NCBI GenBank assembly: GCA_007026445.1
Contig: VDMD01000019.1
Coordinates: 1 to 64,000 of the forward strand
From: Schizophyllum amplum
Lineage: Eukaryota; Basidiomycota; Agaricomycetes; Agaricales; Schizophyllaceae
Length of the DNA stretch: 64,000 nt
Reading direction: 5' to 3'
Positions 9,638-21,052 of this stretch are shown piece after piece (positions within the stretch are counted from its first letter, which is position 1; every line of letters starts with the position of its first letter). The notes beneath the pieces are model-generated. The model was given only the letters and a program-made list of their open reading frames with translations. It did not search any database and was not told the DNA's origin. The position numbers and the translations under genes are program-made.

Positions 9638-10431
9638 ATGTCGGAAGACCAGCCCAAGAAGAAAATATTAACGATTGCTGGGCTCCAGTCCGAGTACGAA
9701 AGCGCTCCTCATCACCGCCGGGTAGTAGGTCCGCGCATCAGATCCACCGTCATCAATTGGTTGGAAAAGGCGAACAAGGCTCGCGAGACAACGGATGACA
9801 ACAACAGACACATCCTCGGTGCGTTACTATCCCAGTGGCCGTTCGTGTTCTGACGTTGCTGTTAGACGGTAGAGACAGTTCAGACGAGATAGAAGATGGA
9901 ATCAACACCGAAGACATACTGTGCAGGAAATGCGAGCGGGTCAACTACCTGCCTTGGTGCGTCGCTTGTATACTACATAGCAGGTGGGCGCTCAACCTTG
10001 TACAGCTCGCTTAACTGCGGCCACGTCGCTTGCTGCTTCTGCGTCATCCAAGACCTTCTACATTTCGCTGGATCCAGAGCCGAGAGACCCGACACGCTGT
10101 ACTGCAGTGTATGCCACGATCGAAATTATCTGTTGTCGAGGCCCAGATGCATACCTGCTCTAGCCGGTTGCGTGGCTACGCTCTGCCGCCAACTGCACTT
10201 GAGCTATCCAGTATCCAAACTGCCAGATATAGCGGTATGTAACGCGAAGATAGACCTGTTCTACTGTATGCTCGATCCGCTAGCTATCGGTACATACGTT
10301 ACTCGCAGACTGTAGATCCCGTCAGCCCATGTGCCTATTGTACCGGAACAGTGTCGTATTATCCCTGCCCTTATCGAGATAGGAACAAATCGGCCATAAG
10401 CGGTATACATTATCGCTGTCAGATGACGTGA
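9638..10431 (+). CDS. RING-type zinc finger protein, spliced, with a frame anomaly
   Basis: Exon 1 (9638-9818) and exon 2 (from 9866) are joined by a 47 bp intron with GTGCGT donor and TTAG acceptor. A 74 bp intron (10235-10308) joins the final exon, which ends at 10429-10431. Cysteines and histidine appear in RING order: ILCRKCER, then NCGHVACCFC, then YCSVC, consistent with C3HC4 zinc ligation and an E3 ubiquitin ligase or adaptor role. Between the first and second ligand pairs the frame changes at about 9984-10005. Either a 22-nt intron (GTGGGC...TACAG) is removed or a single-base indel has broken the gene. The last exon adds another Cys pair (SPCAYCTG). Function is inferred from the finger only. 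Confidence 0.6.
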
Positions 10432-10435
10432 CGTC

Positions 10436-11540
10436 ATGCATAATCAAATAGCAGCGCCAAGACGCATCCTTCCTTGCTTCGAACTACCATGCTCGTGCAT
10501 CAGCGGGCATCCTTACGGGGAGCGCCGCAGCGCGGTCTACGGGGACCACCTGTGTTCGGAGGCTATCAGCAAGCATCGGCGTGAGGCGTGTCGTCGCATT
10601 CATACGCGGGGTAACAGGGAACTTCAGCTATCAGGCGCGTACCAAAGGCTCCCTCGTATCCGTATGAAGCTTAACTGTGCCCAAATACAGCCGCCGGTAT
10701 CGACGTGGCCGCGCAAGGTGTGGTCACTGCTCTTCGGCTTCGTCTTCTGCCGACGCCGCTCCAAAATCCTCCCAGTACGCGACATCATCCGAGCGCGGCG
10801 CGGCTACTCGCGGATACCTTCCTCATACGATACGCAAGGTCATTGAATGGGCGATGTGCCCCGCTCCCTTGGCTCCTGTCCTACGGCGTATCCGGTGCTC
10901 GACAGCTTCGTAGACGCCATAGCGCCTGGATACGAGCTGCATTTGCCTTCCGGTGCCGTCGCGCGTGTCGGCGTTGCGGGTGAAAGGTACGGTGCGTCTG
11001 TCGTGTTCTGCACATGCATGGGCTTCGGTGCACATACCCATTTCCTGTATCTGTATACAGGGCGACCCGCTTCGAGTCCTCATCGCACCGGGAACTCGCG
11101 GAGTCGCCCTCAATCGGGATCTTCGCCTTCTTCCTATTGAGAGCTGTGCGGTTCCTTGCTGATGCGATCCCTAGAACGCTAGGATGGCGCGGACTCTCGA
11201 TTCTCTGCATCCGGGGCGAAGGCGCGCGTTCATGTTTACTTGCCACGAGGGGAACAGCATGCGGATGTTCGACGTGCGACGTGCTTAAATGGCCTACCTC
11301 TAGGTGCACGTCCCTTTCCCGGCGCTATAACATGTATGATGTTCCTTCTTCTGTCTGATTGCAATCTAACACGCCTTTAGCGCAATCGCCGCGTTGCCGG
11401 ATGGGAAGTACCGTTCCCTACATGTGCCGTCTGTTGCCTCGTACGTCCATTTTAACCTATACCTCGTCGAACGGAATTGAAGCAGCTTCCTCGCGACTCA
11501 CGTATCCGCCGCCCCACCGTATGATACGCGGCGCATCCTA
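10436..11540 (+). other. Possible further spliced gene(s), not resolved
   Basis: A plausible first exon (10436-10638) joins by a 52 bp intron (10639-10690, GTACCA donor, CTTAAC branch, CAG acceptor) to a second exon containing RARCGHCSS, a Cys/His-rich patch. Downstream, 10847-11060 and 11060-11160 read as protein-like strings in different frames (for example LPSGAVARVGVAG and GDPLRVLIAPGTRG). I could not connect them into one model. Most likely this is one decayed or poorly resolved gene of the same small zinc-finger type as its neighbours. Confidence 0.3.
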
Positions 11541-11731
11541 TTCATGACCATCTTGCGTCACGCTTCGTCCCTGATTCTCCGTCTCGCGCTCCATGCATCC
11601 TCCGTTTTTTTTATCGTAGAAAGTGGATAACGAACTACCGATTATATCCATGCTGACTTATTTGACCGTCTCTTATATAGCGGGACTACAGCATCTCGCT
11701 CGCTAGCAACATCCGCTGCACACCACTCATA

Positions 11732-12397
11732 ATGAGCCACCATCCATACGGTTCGCAACGCGGTGGGCATCGCGGCGGGCATCGCGGCGGGGGGCGCGGC
11801 GCGCACCTCGAACAGACCGTAGTATGTATGTTCTGGGCCGATGGCACATTGCTGATCATTGTCGCAGTCCCGCATGTCTATTCTCGACGATGCGCTCCAC
11901 GAGCGCATTCGCGTTCTGGATAGCAGGGTACATTCTCTGCAGGGCACCGTCCGTCAGCGCGACGATCGACTACGGTGCCTTCGTGAGCAGGCCGTCCGAG
12001 GCACCGCGGTTCTGGAGGACCTGGTACGGGGCAACGTTCGTCGCATGATCGTTTCGCTAATTAGCCGTAGCTCGCTCAAGGTTCGCGCGTCGAAATATGC
12101 GTGTGCGGTCGATTGGGTCGAAACCTGGCCAAACCGTGCGAGCACCGCGCCTGCGATGAATGTTTGAGTCCAATTTGCAAGACATGCGCCGCTTCCTTGA
12201 CGGCTCCGAACGCTGACTGTAGCAGTCACGTTCTCCCTGTGTGCCCGTGGAGAGACTGCGCCAACAACGGCAGAATACTCGCCGTGGAGGCGAAGGGTTT
12301 ACAGGGCGCGGCTGACTTCGTCGAGTCATTCTACAAGAACATAGATGAACTGCGCGACGCGGCGGATTTGCTGATGAATTTGGCGCAGACCCCTTGA
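11732..12397 (+). CDS. Coiled-coil RING-type protein, three exons
   Basis: The exons 11732-11821, 11868-12023 and 12071-12397 splice cleanly to 190 residues. The introns are 46 and 47 bp with GTATGT/GTACGG donors, CTGAT/CTAAT branch points and CAG/TAG acceptors. The N-terminus is a Gly/His/Arg-rich tract (RGGHRGGHRGGG). Residues about 33-80 are a heptad-rich coiled coil. Then a compact RING-like finger follows, running ICVCG, PCEHRACDEC and ICKTC, and a further Cys pair (CPWRDC). The order is that of a C3HC4 RING with a shortened first ligand pair (C-x-C). A ubiquitin ligase role is inferred. All splice junctions keep frame, so this is the best preserved gene of the cluster. Confidence 0.7.
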
Positions 12398-12727
12398 ATG
12401 TTGTATCATATGCTGTATACTTCTTGAAGCATTTTATGTCTTGTATGTTGATATCTTGTGCATCAGACTGCGTCGCGTCACGTTCGAGTTCGTTCAGCCT
12501 TGAATAAATTGAATGTTCGGCGTTTGCCGACTGTCGTCCGGTAAAGGCCAGACGCGCGACGTATCTTCCACATCGCGCTCACCTTAGTGCACCGTCCTAC
12601 GCACCGTGGACCACATACCGCTCAGACGACGCTGAGGATCGGACCCTGGTGCGTGTATCTCCGCGCACGATGTTCACTTGCCTGACAATCCCATCTGCGC
12701 GACGTAGTACGCGATTCCTTTCTGCGT

Positions 12728-13668
12728 ATGGCATCTGGACACTTGTGCGTTCTTCCTTTTGTCTCTGACGGATCTGGCTAACTCGTCCGCCACAGCGGAT
12801 TGCTGCCAGAACTGGCGCCGGAAGTCTTCTTCTACAGCGACCGACACACGATGGGTGCCTGGTCGCTGGTGGCACGCTACTTCACACCCTCGCCCAACCC
12901 GTTCTGTACTCTACATTTATCCTTGGCGGTTATAAGTTGGAACATCCCGCTTTACCCGAATCCGGATACATCGTCAACGTCGACCATGATCACTTCGTGC
13001 GCGGAGCTCGACACCTCAGCGATCATCCTCATCTGCGATCGTACGTACGCCGTCTAGTGCTCGGTGTCTGTGTCGCGGATGGAGCTCAATCGTACGACGC
13101 GGATGGATCTCAATCGTACGACGAAGACGGCGTGCTTGTACGACATGCAGGCGGATTAGACGCCGGTGCGATCGACAACTTAACATCGACCCTCCTGCTG
13201 CAAGGCTATCTTCCCAACCTCACCGACCTCCACTTGCATCCATGTAATCCTCCGCAGGATCGTTGTCCACCCTTCCTTCGTTGTCCACCCTTCCTCATGC
13301 CGTACCAGATGAACGACATGTTCAGATCGAGGATAACATCGTCTACCATATCGCGGCTCGTATTCCACAACTTCGAGATAGGGGGTTGGAAGGCAGGACA
13401 TATATTGGAGCTGCTCGTGACCGGGGACGTGCACGATGTAGCTCTTGTCAGCTGTGTAGTCAGCTCGCAACCTTTGCCTTGGGTGGAGCATTGGCCCCGT
13501 CGGATCCCTCCGCATATCAGGTTCAGCATATACAACTGCACGGACGGAGAGGTTTCGGATTCGGATGGAGACGGTTCAGATGGGGTTGATTTTGCCCGCT
13601 GGGTACTGTTGAATCGTCCTTTCGCGACGGTGGAACTCGATAACGTGCTGCAATTTCCCTATTGGTAG
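12728..13668 (+). pseudogene. F-box protein with leucine-rich C-terminus, one frameshift
   Basis: A 17-nt first exon (ATG at 12728) joins exon 2 at 12796 through a 51 bp intron (GTGCGT donor, GGCTAAC branch, CACAG acceptor). Exon 2 starts with LLPELAPEVFFYS and then WSLVARYFTP, a typical fungal F-box. The frame then has to shift by one base at about 12921-12927 (expected S-F-G-G-Y-K). After that a 243-residue stretch continues to 13668 with YVRRLVLGV and LPNLTDLHLHP, resembling the LRR-like half of F-box proteins. A tandem duplication (SYDADGSQSYDEDG) lies near 13090-13130. It is either a recent pseudogene or a sequencing indel. Confidence 0.6.
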
Positions 13669-14711
13669 CATGTACAATTACTAAGTACAGGTATTAATAC
13701 ACGCAGATCTCGTATATGCCCTAGGGCCACTTACTAGTCGCATATTTGCACGGGAGTGCTAGCGGACAAATGCATTCGGGGCGATCGGAGGCGCAGCACG
13801 CGCGCAAAACGGGGAGGTACACGGCTTGTTCGTTCTACGTGCACGGGCTGACGGATATCAGGTATCTTGCCCCAGCCTGTCTCGACGCGTCCGTCACGGT
13901 CTGCCCTCCCTCCACGCATTTCCGCGCTCGCTTGGCATGCCCGCCTTCTCCCGGCGCATTCTTGGCCTCAAATCTCGCCGGCATACCTCAGTTCAGCTGG
14001 CACAAGTGGAGGCCGTTCCGATGGAGCATAATAAATGCAGAAAGAACTCAAGTCGGCGAGTATTCGCACAGGAGTCCCCGTGACTCTGAGTCTGAGTCCG
14101 AGAGCTCTGGCAGCGCTCAGCGCTCAGACTTAGAGAAAGGGTGTGGATTCGCATGCGCGTGTAGAGGCTCTTGATCCGAGCCTAGAGAGAGGCGAGGTCG
14201 AGTCCCTTGTTCTTGCTTGACCTCTGTTGTCCAAGAGCGTTGTTCTGATTGCACTGTTCCTGGTACAATTTTGATGCTTTCAACATATATGAGTGTCGAG
14301 AGACCTTGGAAACTCAAGGCAAGGTAATGAATATTCCGCATGCCGACGTTCCATGTCACATGATAGCCGTTTTGTGTGACCGTCACAAGCCGCAGCTCAA
14401 CTCATGACTCTCAACAAGGTTAGACAGTTCAAATACTTGCTTGTCATTAGACGCCAACTGTTACATAGTCATAAAATCAAGTCCGAACACGGAGATTCTA
14501 CTCAGTCAATGGACGGACACCAGGAGGAGTACGTACTGCATCAGCTTCGTCACTCAATCGGGCGCGCGTTGACAATTTCGCAGGTTTTCCTCAGAGCTGC
14601 GCCAAGTTGAGTATAGCCAATCTGCAATGAGCAATCCTAACAGCGTACCTCAGTGGTGCCAGGCAAAGCATGCTCGAAGCGCCGCCGTAGAGGAGTTCTT
14701 GAACGGGGAAG
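13669..14711. other. No supported gene
   Basis: Open frames here (for example 13746-14174) show no recognisable domain or splice logic. An SESESES run at about 14083-14107 is low-complexity sequence. Confidence 0.4.
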
Positions 14712-14879
14712 ATGCTCTATGACCTGAGCACGGTGCAAAGTATCATCGCCGAGAAGGATGCCCTTGCTGGTCGCGTACAAGCCCTCGAACGCGAGGTGTC
14801 CGCCTTGCGCGCAGAGCTTGACGAAGTACGCCGGGAATCAGGCTCAGGCGAGAAAAACCCATGTTCACAAGATATCTAG
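14712..14879 (+). CDS. Small coiled-coil peptide (55 residues)
   Basis: This short frame encodes mainly one amphipathic coiled coil, with heptads reading AGRVQALEREVSALRAELDE. It then has a polar tail and a stop at 14877-14879. A second open frame starting at ATG 14627 overlaps its start and ends in GEDAL. Together they may be two halves of a decayed gene or two exons whose junction I could not place. It is too short to assign; it may be a relic of a larger coiled-coil protein. Confidence 0.35.
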   Translation: MLYDLSTVQSIIAEKDALAGRVQALEREVSALRAELDEVRRESGSGEKNPCSQDI

Positions 14880-15620
14880 CTATGTATAGTAGAGGTGTAA
14901 CTCCGTTGAGTTCATGTTGACGGTCATATGCATCTGAAAGGCGGTTCCATCGCTTTCAGTAAAGCGCAACTGCCTCGAATGTATATGTAAGTACGCTGCC
15001 ATTATCGGTATGCGCAGCGGGACTGTCTGCTTAAGCGGAGATGGATTGAGGATCGAGAATATATGACCTCGAGACTCTTGCGTGGCTTCATCTTCCACCG
15101 CCTAGCTTTGGCCGCCACCCCAAAAGCAGCAAAGGGAGGGGAAGAGGGCACCCGCCACTGTAAGAAACATTGGGAAGGAGGCCCGGGCTCTTGAAGGAAA
15201 ACCAAGAATTTGCGGTTGGCCTGTATCATTATGCTACGCGCGCCTCACCCACCTCAGGCCCACATATCCTGCTCGGAAGCGACGGCTCTTATTGAGTCAG
15301 TGCCCATGGAAATTCTCATCCAGAAGCGCGGAACGCTCGCACTTGTTTGCCATGACAACATACGGTACATACAGGCTAACACGAAGCATTCTCTACATAG
15401 CCTTCATCGGCGCCGGCGGCCTGCCACCTCAAGCTTCTTGCAGCGCTCGCTCCCCGACACCCCTAGCCGATCACAACAAGGGTCTGAGGCCACACATCTA
15501 TGAGGGTATGAGCTTCGGTTCGAATTGTGATCGTTGATCACTCGCCAGATGAATATATCGAACGGTATCATGTTCATTGCGCCATGAACTCAGCCTTCCC
15601 TGCTAAGGTCAACAGCGTAG
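14880..15620. other. No supported gene
   Basis: There is no coding pattern on either strand that I can defend. The region separates the small coiled-coil frame from the minus-strand MYND gene. Confidence 0.4.
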
Positions 15621-17660
15621 CTACCCGGGCCGTGGCAACCAGAAAGTAGCTTGCTGCCTTGCCCTGGTTACGGTCGTGTAGATGTGCACAAAACCAGCGA
15701 GACCTGGAAGGAAGTCGTCGATCAAGTGTACTTGCGGTCCTGCGGCGTCGAACATATCGAGTCGGACGATAAGGGCGCGATGGGGAGAGTGGAGGTCCTC
15801 CTGCGTCAGGGGATTCACCAGGGCGTAGTACAAAGCAACGACTTTGATGATGCTGCTGTCGCCATACGTCAACGACATCGACGGCAAGTCTGTCACTGCA
15901 GGATTCATGACATCTTGAGACAGTCACATACTAAAGCTAAGCGTACCCTTCGCAGTTGCTCCCCGGCGCACTGGCGTCTATGCTCAGAGCGCCAATGTAT
16001 TTTCTGGCATTGTTTCGAGCAGTAAAACACCATAGCGCAAGCACAGATCTTCATACGTCGACCACGCTGTGGGCGCACTTGAAATCTCCATTAGAGATAG
16101 AAAAGATACATCGCGGAGACTCACCTCTGGATTATTGCACTGGAACGAGAGCCACGGACTATCTGAAAGGCTACGCGGTTGAGGTCGCAGACCTTAAAAT
16201 GAACGATCAGCTGACGCAAGTCCGGCCAATGGTCCAGGTTTTCCGAGATATCACTGTCGATATCATGGCGGACCATGGCTGCACCAACTCCCGACGCACT
16301 CCCGGCCAGATGAGTTGATGAATCAACGCCGAACGTATGAACGCGCCAGCTGCTTCCCGCACCCTGGCCATATGACCCGTCATAGTAGTGGCAGATGCGC
16401 TGTATAAGGCCAGTAGCAGGCCGTTGTCAAGAGCGGCGACAAGCGCAGCGTGGCTCGGGTGTGCTAGATGGAGAACCGTAATACACTCCAGCACGATCGA
16501 GGCGACCGAACTCCATTTTCGCCATGGGAACACGGTCAAGCACACGCGTCAGAGCTTTGAACAACTGGACCAGTTGAACTATGCCTCCACACTTTCGAAG
16601 TTGGCGGTTATGCGAGTAGACGTCGTCATCATGCGCATGATGAATTGCACGCATTGGTGAACGCGTTCCTCGGCGGCATAGCATACACCTCCAAACCCGA
16701 CGTCAGCCAGCGGGCGTGCCTCGATATGTTGCATAACAGTGCTCCGGGGTTGATATCGTCGAAGGCGACAGCATCATTAACGAAGACGGGAATAGATTTG
16801 CGTGTCCACGGCTTTCGTGAGGGACGAGACGGTCGACGAGATGGTTCGCTTGCTCTTCGCACCAATGACGGCAGAGCAAGACAGGAAGCCCAAGGTGACT
16901 GCGATGGCATCCGGCTGTGCGATATACATGCCTCTGCCCGAGCGACTGAGAAGAAACGGCAGCATTATCTTGGAGAGGCACGTGTACCGGGCCGCCGCAG
17001 GCACAATGAGTCGTCCGTCGGCATGGAAGGTGACCGAGAGACCATGCCGTCCTGCGCGCTGTCCCCAGGACCCTCATCAAAGACATTGCTTTCGTTTGGG
17101 GACAAGAATGCGATCCATTTCCAGACGGTGGGAAACGCCTGAATGAGGGAACGAGGGATATCATCGGAACTGGAGCAATCCACCAGCTTGGCATAAAGGC
17201 CGAGCGCGTGCATCGCCTTTGACAGTGTTTGAATGTGTGTGGCATTGATTGGGTGCGTCGGAATCTCGAGGAGTGCAAGCGGCATAGGAGGCTTGGAAGC
17301 GACGATGGGACAGAGTTCCGTGAAGCGTACGGATTGCGCCAGCTCGACTGTTCTGAGGTCAGAGCCCATGCAATTTGGCGCGGTGGATCACGCACCATTT
17401 CGTGGGTGATGCGTGGATGCTTAGATCGCGGAGATGGTACGCAAATCTTGGTTGCGGGAGAGGCTGCGAAAAGTATAAGCTCGAGATTTGGACCGTCGAA
17501 CACGACGACCACGACAGAGAGACTGACGCGAGGCGGAACCTGGGAGGTAGATCAGAGGAAAGAGCCGTATGCACCTCGCGTCGTCTCAGAAGAAAGGTGT
17601 TCCATCTCCTTTGTTCTGAAAACGAGGATGACAGATGACGGTCTTCGCTTGCATTCATCG
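15621..17660 (-). pseudogene. MYND-finger family protein, probably decayed
   Basis: Reading the minus strand, several blocks match the layout of a large Agaricomycete MYND family (recognised by pattern). The N-terminal helical part includes HALGLYAKLVDC and FPTVWKWIAFL (about 17050-17250). The middle has HAALVAALDNGLLLALY and REAAGAFIRSALIH (16250-16480). The MYND finger itself reads CACAMVFYCSKQCQKIHW followed by EHRRQC (about 15955-16035). The C-terminal tail is at 15621-15908, with the stop at 15621-15623. The first MYND pair is C-x-C rather than C-x2-C. Blocks sit in different frames; some breaks will be introns, but I could not join all of them, so a pseudogene is likely. MYND fingers usually bind proline-rich partner peptides; the role here is unknown. 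Confidence 0.6.
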
Positions 17661-17699
17661 TCCAATCAGCACGACCAGAGTTAAAGTTCGGTCCAGACG

Positions 17700-19970
17700 A
17701 AGTAGACGCTCATCTTCCTTCCCCACGGCGATTGTCAGTCTTCAGGCCTGCAAGGTACTGGGCCCGTAAGGTTTGTGGAAGTAAGTGTATAATCTCGGGG
17801 AGAATATGCCTCACCCGACGGTCATCAATTCCGACCAAGGACAGGAGCCCTTGGAGCAGCCACACAGTGGTTAGCACTCAGCTAGCCATCGTGTTGCCCT
17901 GCGTACTCACTAGTCAGAGTCTGCCGTCGAGGCAGAGCGATAAGCATTGCCATGTGCAACCGGTACCGTTCGGAAAACTCCGTGCTCCCTTACACGTGAT
18001 CATAATTCGCGCCGAACATCCGGCTCAACTTGCTACTGTAGTACTAGTAAGTACTAAGTAGTAGTACTCACCAACGGCGCGGAGACTGATTATAAGCATC
18101 ATTCCTGTCCATCGCCTCTTTTTCTTGTCTCACCATCATCACCAGCCTCTTCGTTGCCGTCAGCGACGTACAACGTCAGGAATTATATAAGGCGCTCCCG
18201 CGGGCCCATTGGTAACAATACGCGAAGCCTACTTATGCGCGCCCCCGACATGCTGCGCCTACCACGGACCTCAACCCGCTTAGCCGACGACCTCCACGAG
18301 TTCGACGATGATTGCGACGAGCTTCGACGGTGCTCGCAACGGCCCTCAACAACGCTTGCGAGAGGAAACACTCAAGACAGCGCCGACGCGTTCTCGACAA
18401 CGTTCCGCGCCCATGGCCACAGGGCCTCGACAGTCTCTCGTGCCGTCACAACCTCGTCATCATGTCCCGCGCCGACAGGATCGATACAGTAATGAAATTC
18501 GCCTCGATGCATCGGGAATTGATGCTGAGCTCTCTTTGCGGCTGCGCGCATGGGCGGTGAGCGAGGAGAACATACCATGCGGGACGACACCGTCACTGTG
18601 TTCTTCGTCCTCGAGACATCCTTCTGACGTGCATGCTGACTATCGCCGCAGAACGTACCTTGCTGCCCATCCCAGCAGAAGGAGACGAGGGGGTTATACC
18701 AGGAGGCGATGGCAACCTGGGCTTCACCGGCGTCGGCCGTCATGGTGCGTGGTGCATCACCTCATCGACCGTTATCTGACTCGGGTACCGAAGCTACCAA
18801 CAACAACGAATATTGCTCAAGGTCCCGGGTGGTGAGCAGTCTGGTGCGTAAATTGAAGGGTTACTCACCATATAACGTCAATGCCATGCGTGCTACGCGA
18901 CGCCCAGGATCGCGCCGACTGCCTAGCGCTGGCCGAGCGCAATCAGTTTTCGGCGCGTGGAACGTGAAGATCTTCCGCGGCGTTGCGCTCGAGACTCGAG
19001 TAGTATACTCAAGTTCGGCCTCACCGCGCCGAAAACGACGCGTCGGGTGCATCCTCCCCATCCCCTAATTTCCCTCTCTAGGGAAAATGATTATTGGCGT
19101 GCCAAAGCCGTACGCCTGTAATGGTGGCGCAACGTATGTATGCAGCTTTTGCCACAATTTGTCTTACCTAAGCGCTTGAGCCCCCGACCTTTCCTGAGTA
19201 ATTCACGACGAGTTCGCGTGACTCTGTTCGTCTCCAATAGTACTTCAAGCTTCGTCTCCCCTCTCGCTCAACCTCGCCCTTTGCTTGTACTCACATGTAG
19301 ACCCCCTTGTCCTCCGACCCTGACCACATACGCTCCGCTCTGCCCTCATCGTCACCTGCTCTGGGAGCGTTCTTCGCTCGCTCTCTTCTCCTGCCTCTTT
19401 CCGTCACTTTGCGCCTGCGTCCACTGATGTCGATGACGCCTGAGATCATGATCCTTACATAATCTCCCTTCAAAATCGTTCTTGTGTTCTACTCACTCGT
19501 TCGCCAACTCAACGCCTCCTCCCATTCGCTCGCGCCTCCGCCCGCCCGCCCATGCCTCCTCCTGCTGGGCCGCTCACTCACGCCTCCCCATCGCTCTAGG
19601 CTCCACCACCAGATTGCGCAAAAACATCGTAATATCGAGCATAATTATATACTTTACATCGTAGTATATGTGATATACATGAACCAGCCGCCGCTTTGTA
19701 GGGCGAAGAGATCGGCTGCGGCCACGCCCCTCGCACTTTCAGCATTGAGAAGATGACGGGCTCAAACGGCCGACCCCAAAGCGTAGCTGGGAGCAAAGGA
19801 CAGGCGCAGACACGCTGAGCCTCGTCCGCTCATCTGACACGCCCTTGCCTCGCTCTACCGCCGTCGTTGCCCTCCGCCGCTGTCGCCTTCCTTCACTCGT
19901 CGTGCAAGGGCTCCGTCACCCACGCATCGATGACACTGTGGCTGATGTTGGTCTCGTCCCTTGCAATGGA
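17700..19970. other. Gene-poor stretch
   Basis: No gene can be supported on either strand. A short AGTACT/TAGTAC-rich, partly palindromic patch lies at 18034-18068. Confidence 0.4.
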
Positions 19971-19974
19971 TGGA

Positions 19975-20432
19975 GGGTGAAGGGATAGGATGGGGATGAA
20001 GGCAAGGAGGGGGAGGCAGGGGAGGCGAGAGCGAACGGAGGCCGGGGAGCGATCGCGAAGAGGTGTGGGGAGGAGAAAGGTATGGAGAGAAAGGGAGAAA
20101 TAGAAGGGGCGAGGAAGGGCAAGGAGGAGGACAGGGGGAGAGGAAAAGGGGGAAAGGGAGGGGAAAGAGCAAGGAACGGGAGGGGAGGGGATCTGATTCT
20201 CTCCCCTTGCCTCCTCCACATTCATACTACCGTCTCTGGAGAAGAGAGGGGCGAGAAAGCAGGGGAAGAAGGGGTCAGGAGGGGCGAGAGCAGAGGCCGA
20301 GACCGACGAGGAAGGAGGAGAAGATAAGGAACAAACGAGGGACGACGAAAGGGAGAGGAGGGTGAAGGGAGGGAGGTGAAGGGAGGGAGGGAGAAGGCGA
20401 GGAATAAGGGGAGGGAGGGGAAAGGGAGAGGG
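19975..20432. repeat. Long polypurine tracts on the + strand
   Basis: Two G/A blocks (about 20065-20197 and 20236-20432) are almost free of pyrimidines. A G-rich shoulder runs from 19975, and a short pyrimidine-rich break sits at about 20198-20230. Open frames here are Ser/Pro/Leu-rich artefacts of the composition. Confidence 0.85.
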
Positions 20433-20608
20433 TCCAACCTTTTTCGTCCTCATTCTACCGATGACTTTTCATCGCCGTCGCGCCATCCCCATCTACGCAC
20501 CAACTGGTTCCCCTCGTACCGACGGAATCGCATAGTAGGACTATAACCGCTTAGGCACGGGAAATGTGAGCCTAGATAAGCGAGTGCGATCGCAAGGCTC
20601 GGGTGAGA

Positions 20609-21052
20609 CTATGGCTCGAGTGCCGACAAAGCCTTTAACGACGGTTCGATCGGATTGCGCCAGTCATCCTTGAGTGCGTGCACCTCATGAAAAGGGAAGA
20701 AGACGGAGTTCCATGGCTTATGCCTTGTGAAGAATGTCAGCCTGGCGATCGCGAGCAGAGCATCGGCACATACCTCAGGCGTGCTGTGGAAGGGATAAAG
20801 AGAACGTGGCGCATCCGTCCGCGAAGGGACATTGGAGATATGCAGAATGATCGACCACACCAGCGCGCGTCCCTTAGGAAATCCGTGCACGTTCCGTCCT
20901 TCGAAAACATTGAGGCCTCCCTTCAATAAATGTCGTAGCGCCCCTTCTCTGCAAGCACGCTCCATTCTTCGACGGCACCAACGACTGCCCCCCTTCGACG
21001 ACATTAACGACCGCCCCACTTCGACGACATCAACGACCGCCCCCTTGGACAA
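20609..21052 (-). pseudogene. Fragment of an unidentified protein gene
   Basis: The minus-strand frame from about 20950 down to the stop at 20609 reads with natural protein composition, for example HGFPKGRALVWSIILHISN and FFPFHEVHALKDDW. It has no start that makes sense: the upstream part is the translated 26-bp tandem repeat. I do not recognise the family. It is probably the 3' exon of a decayed gene. Confidence 0.35.
20966..21050. repeat. Three tandem copies of a ~26 bp unit
   Basis: The unit begins TTCGACGACAT and continues with AACGACCGCCCC. It is present three times with few differences, followed by a degenerate fourth start. Confidence 0.7.

Noticed and set aside
19855..20453. Overlapping minus-strand Ser/Pro/Leu-rich and + strand Arg/Gly/Glu-rich frames
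   Set aside because: They are pure products of polypurine composition, with no start context or motif.
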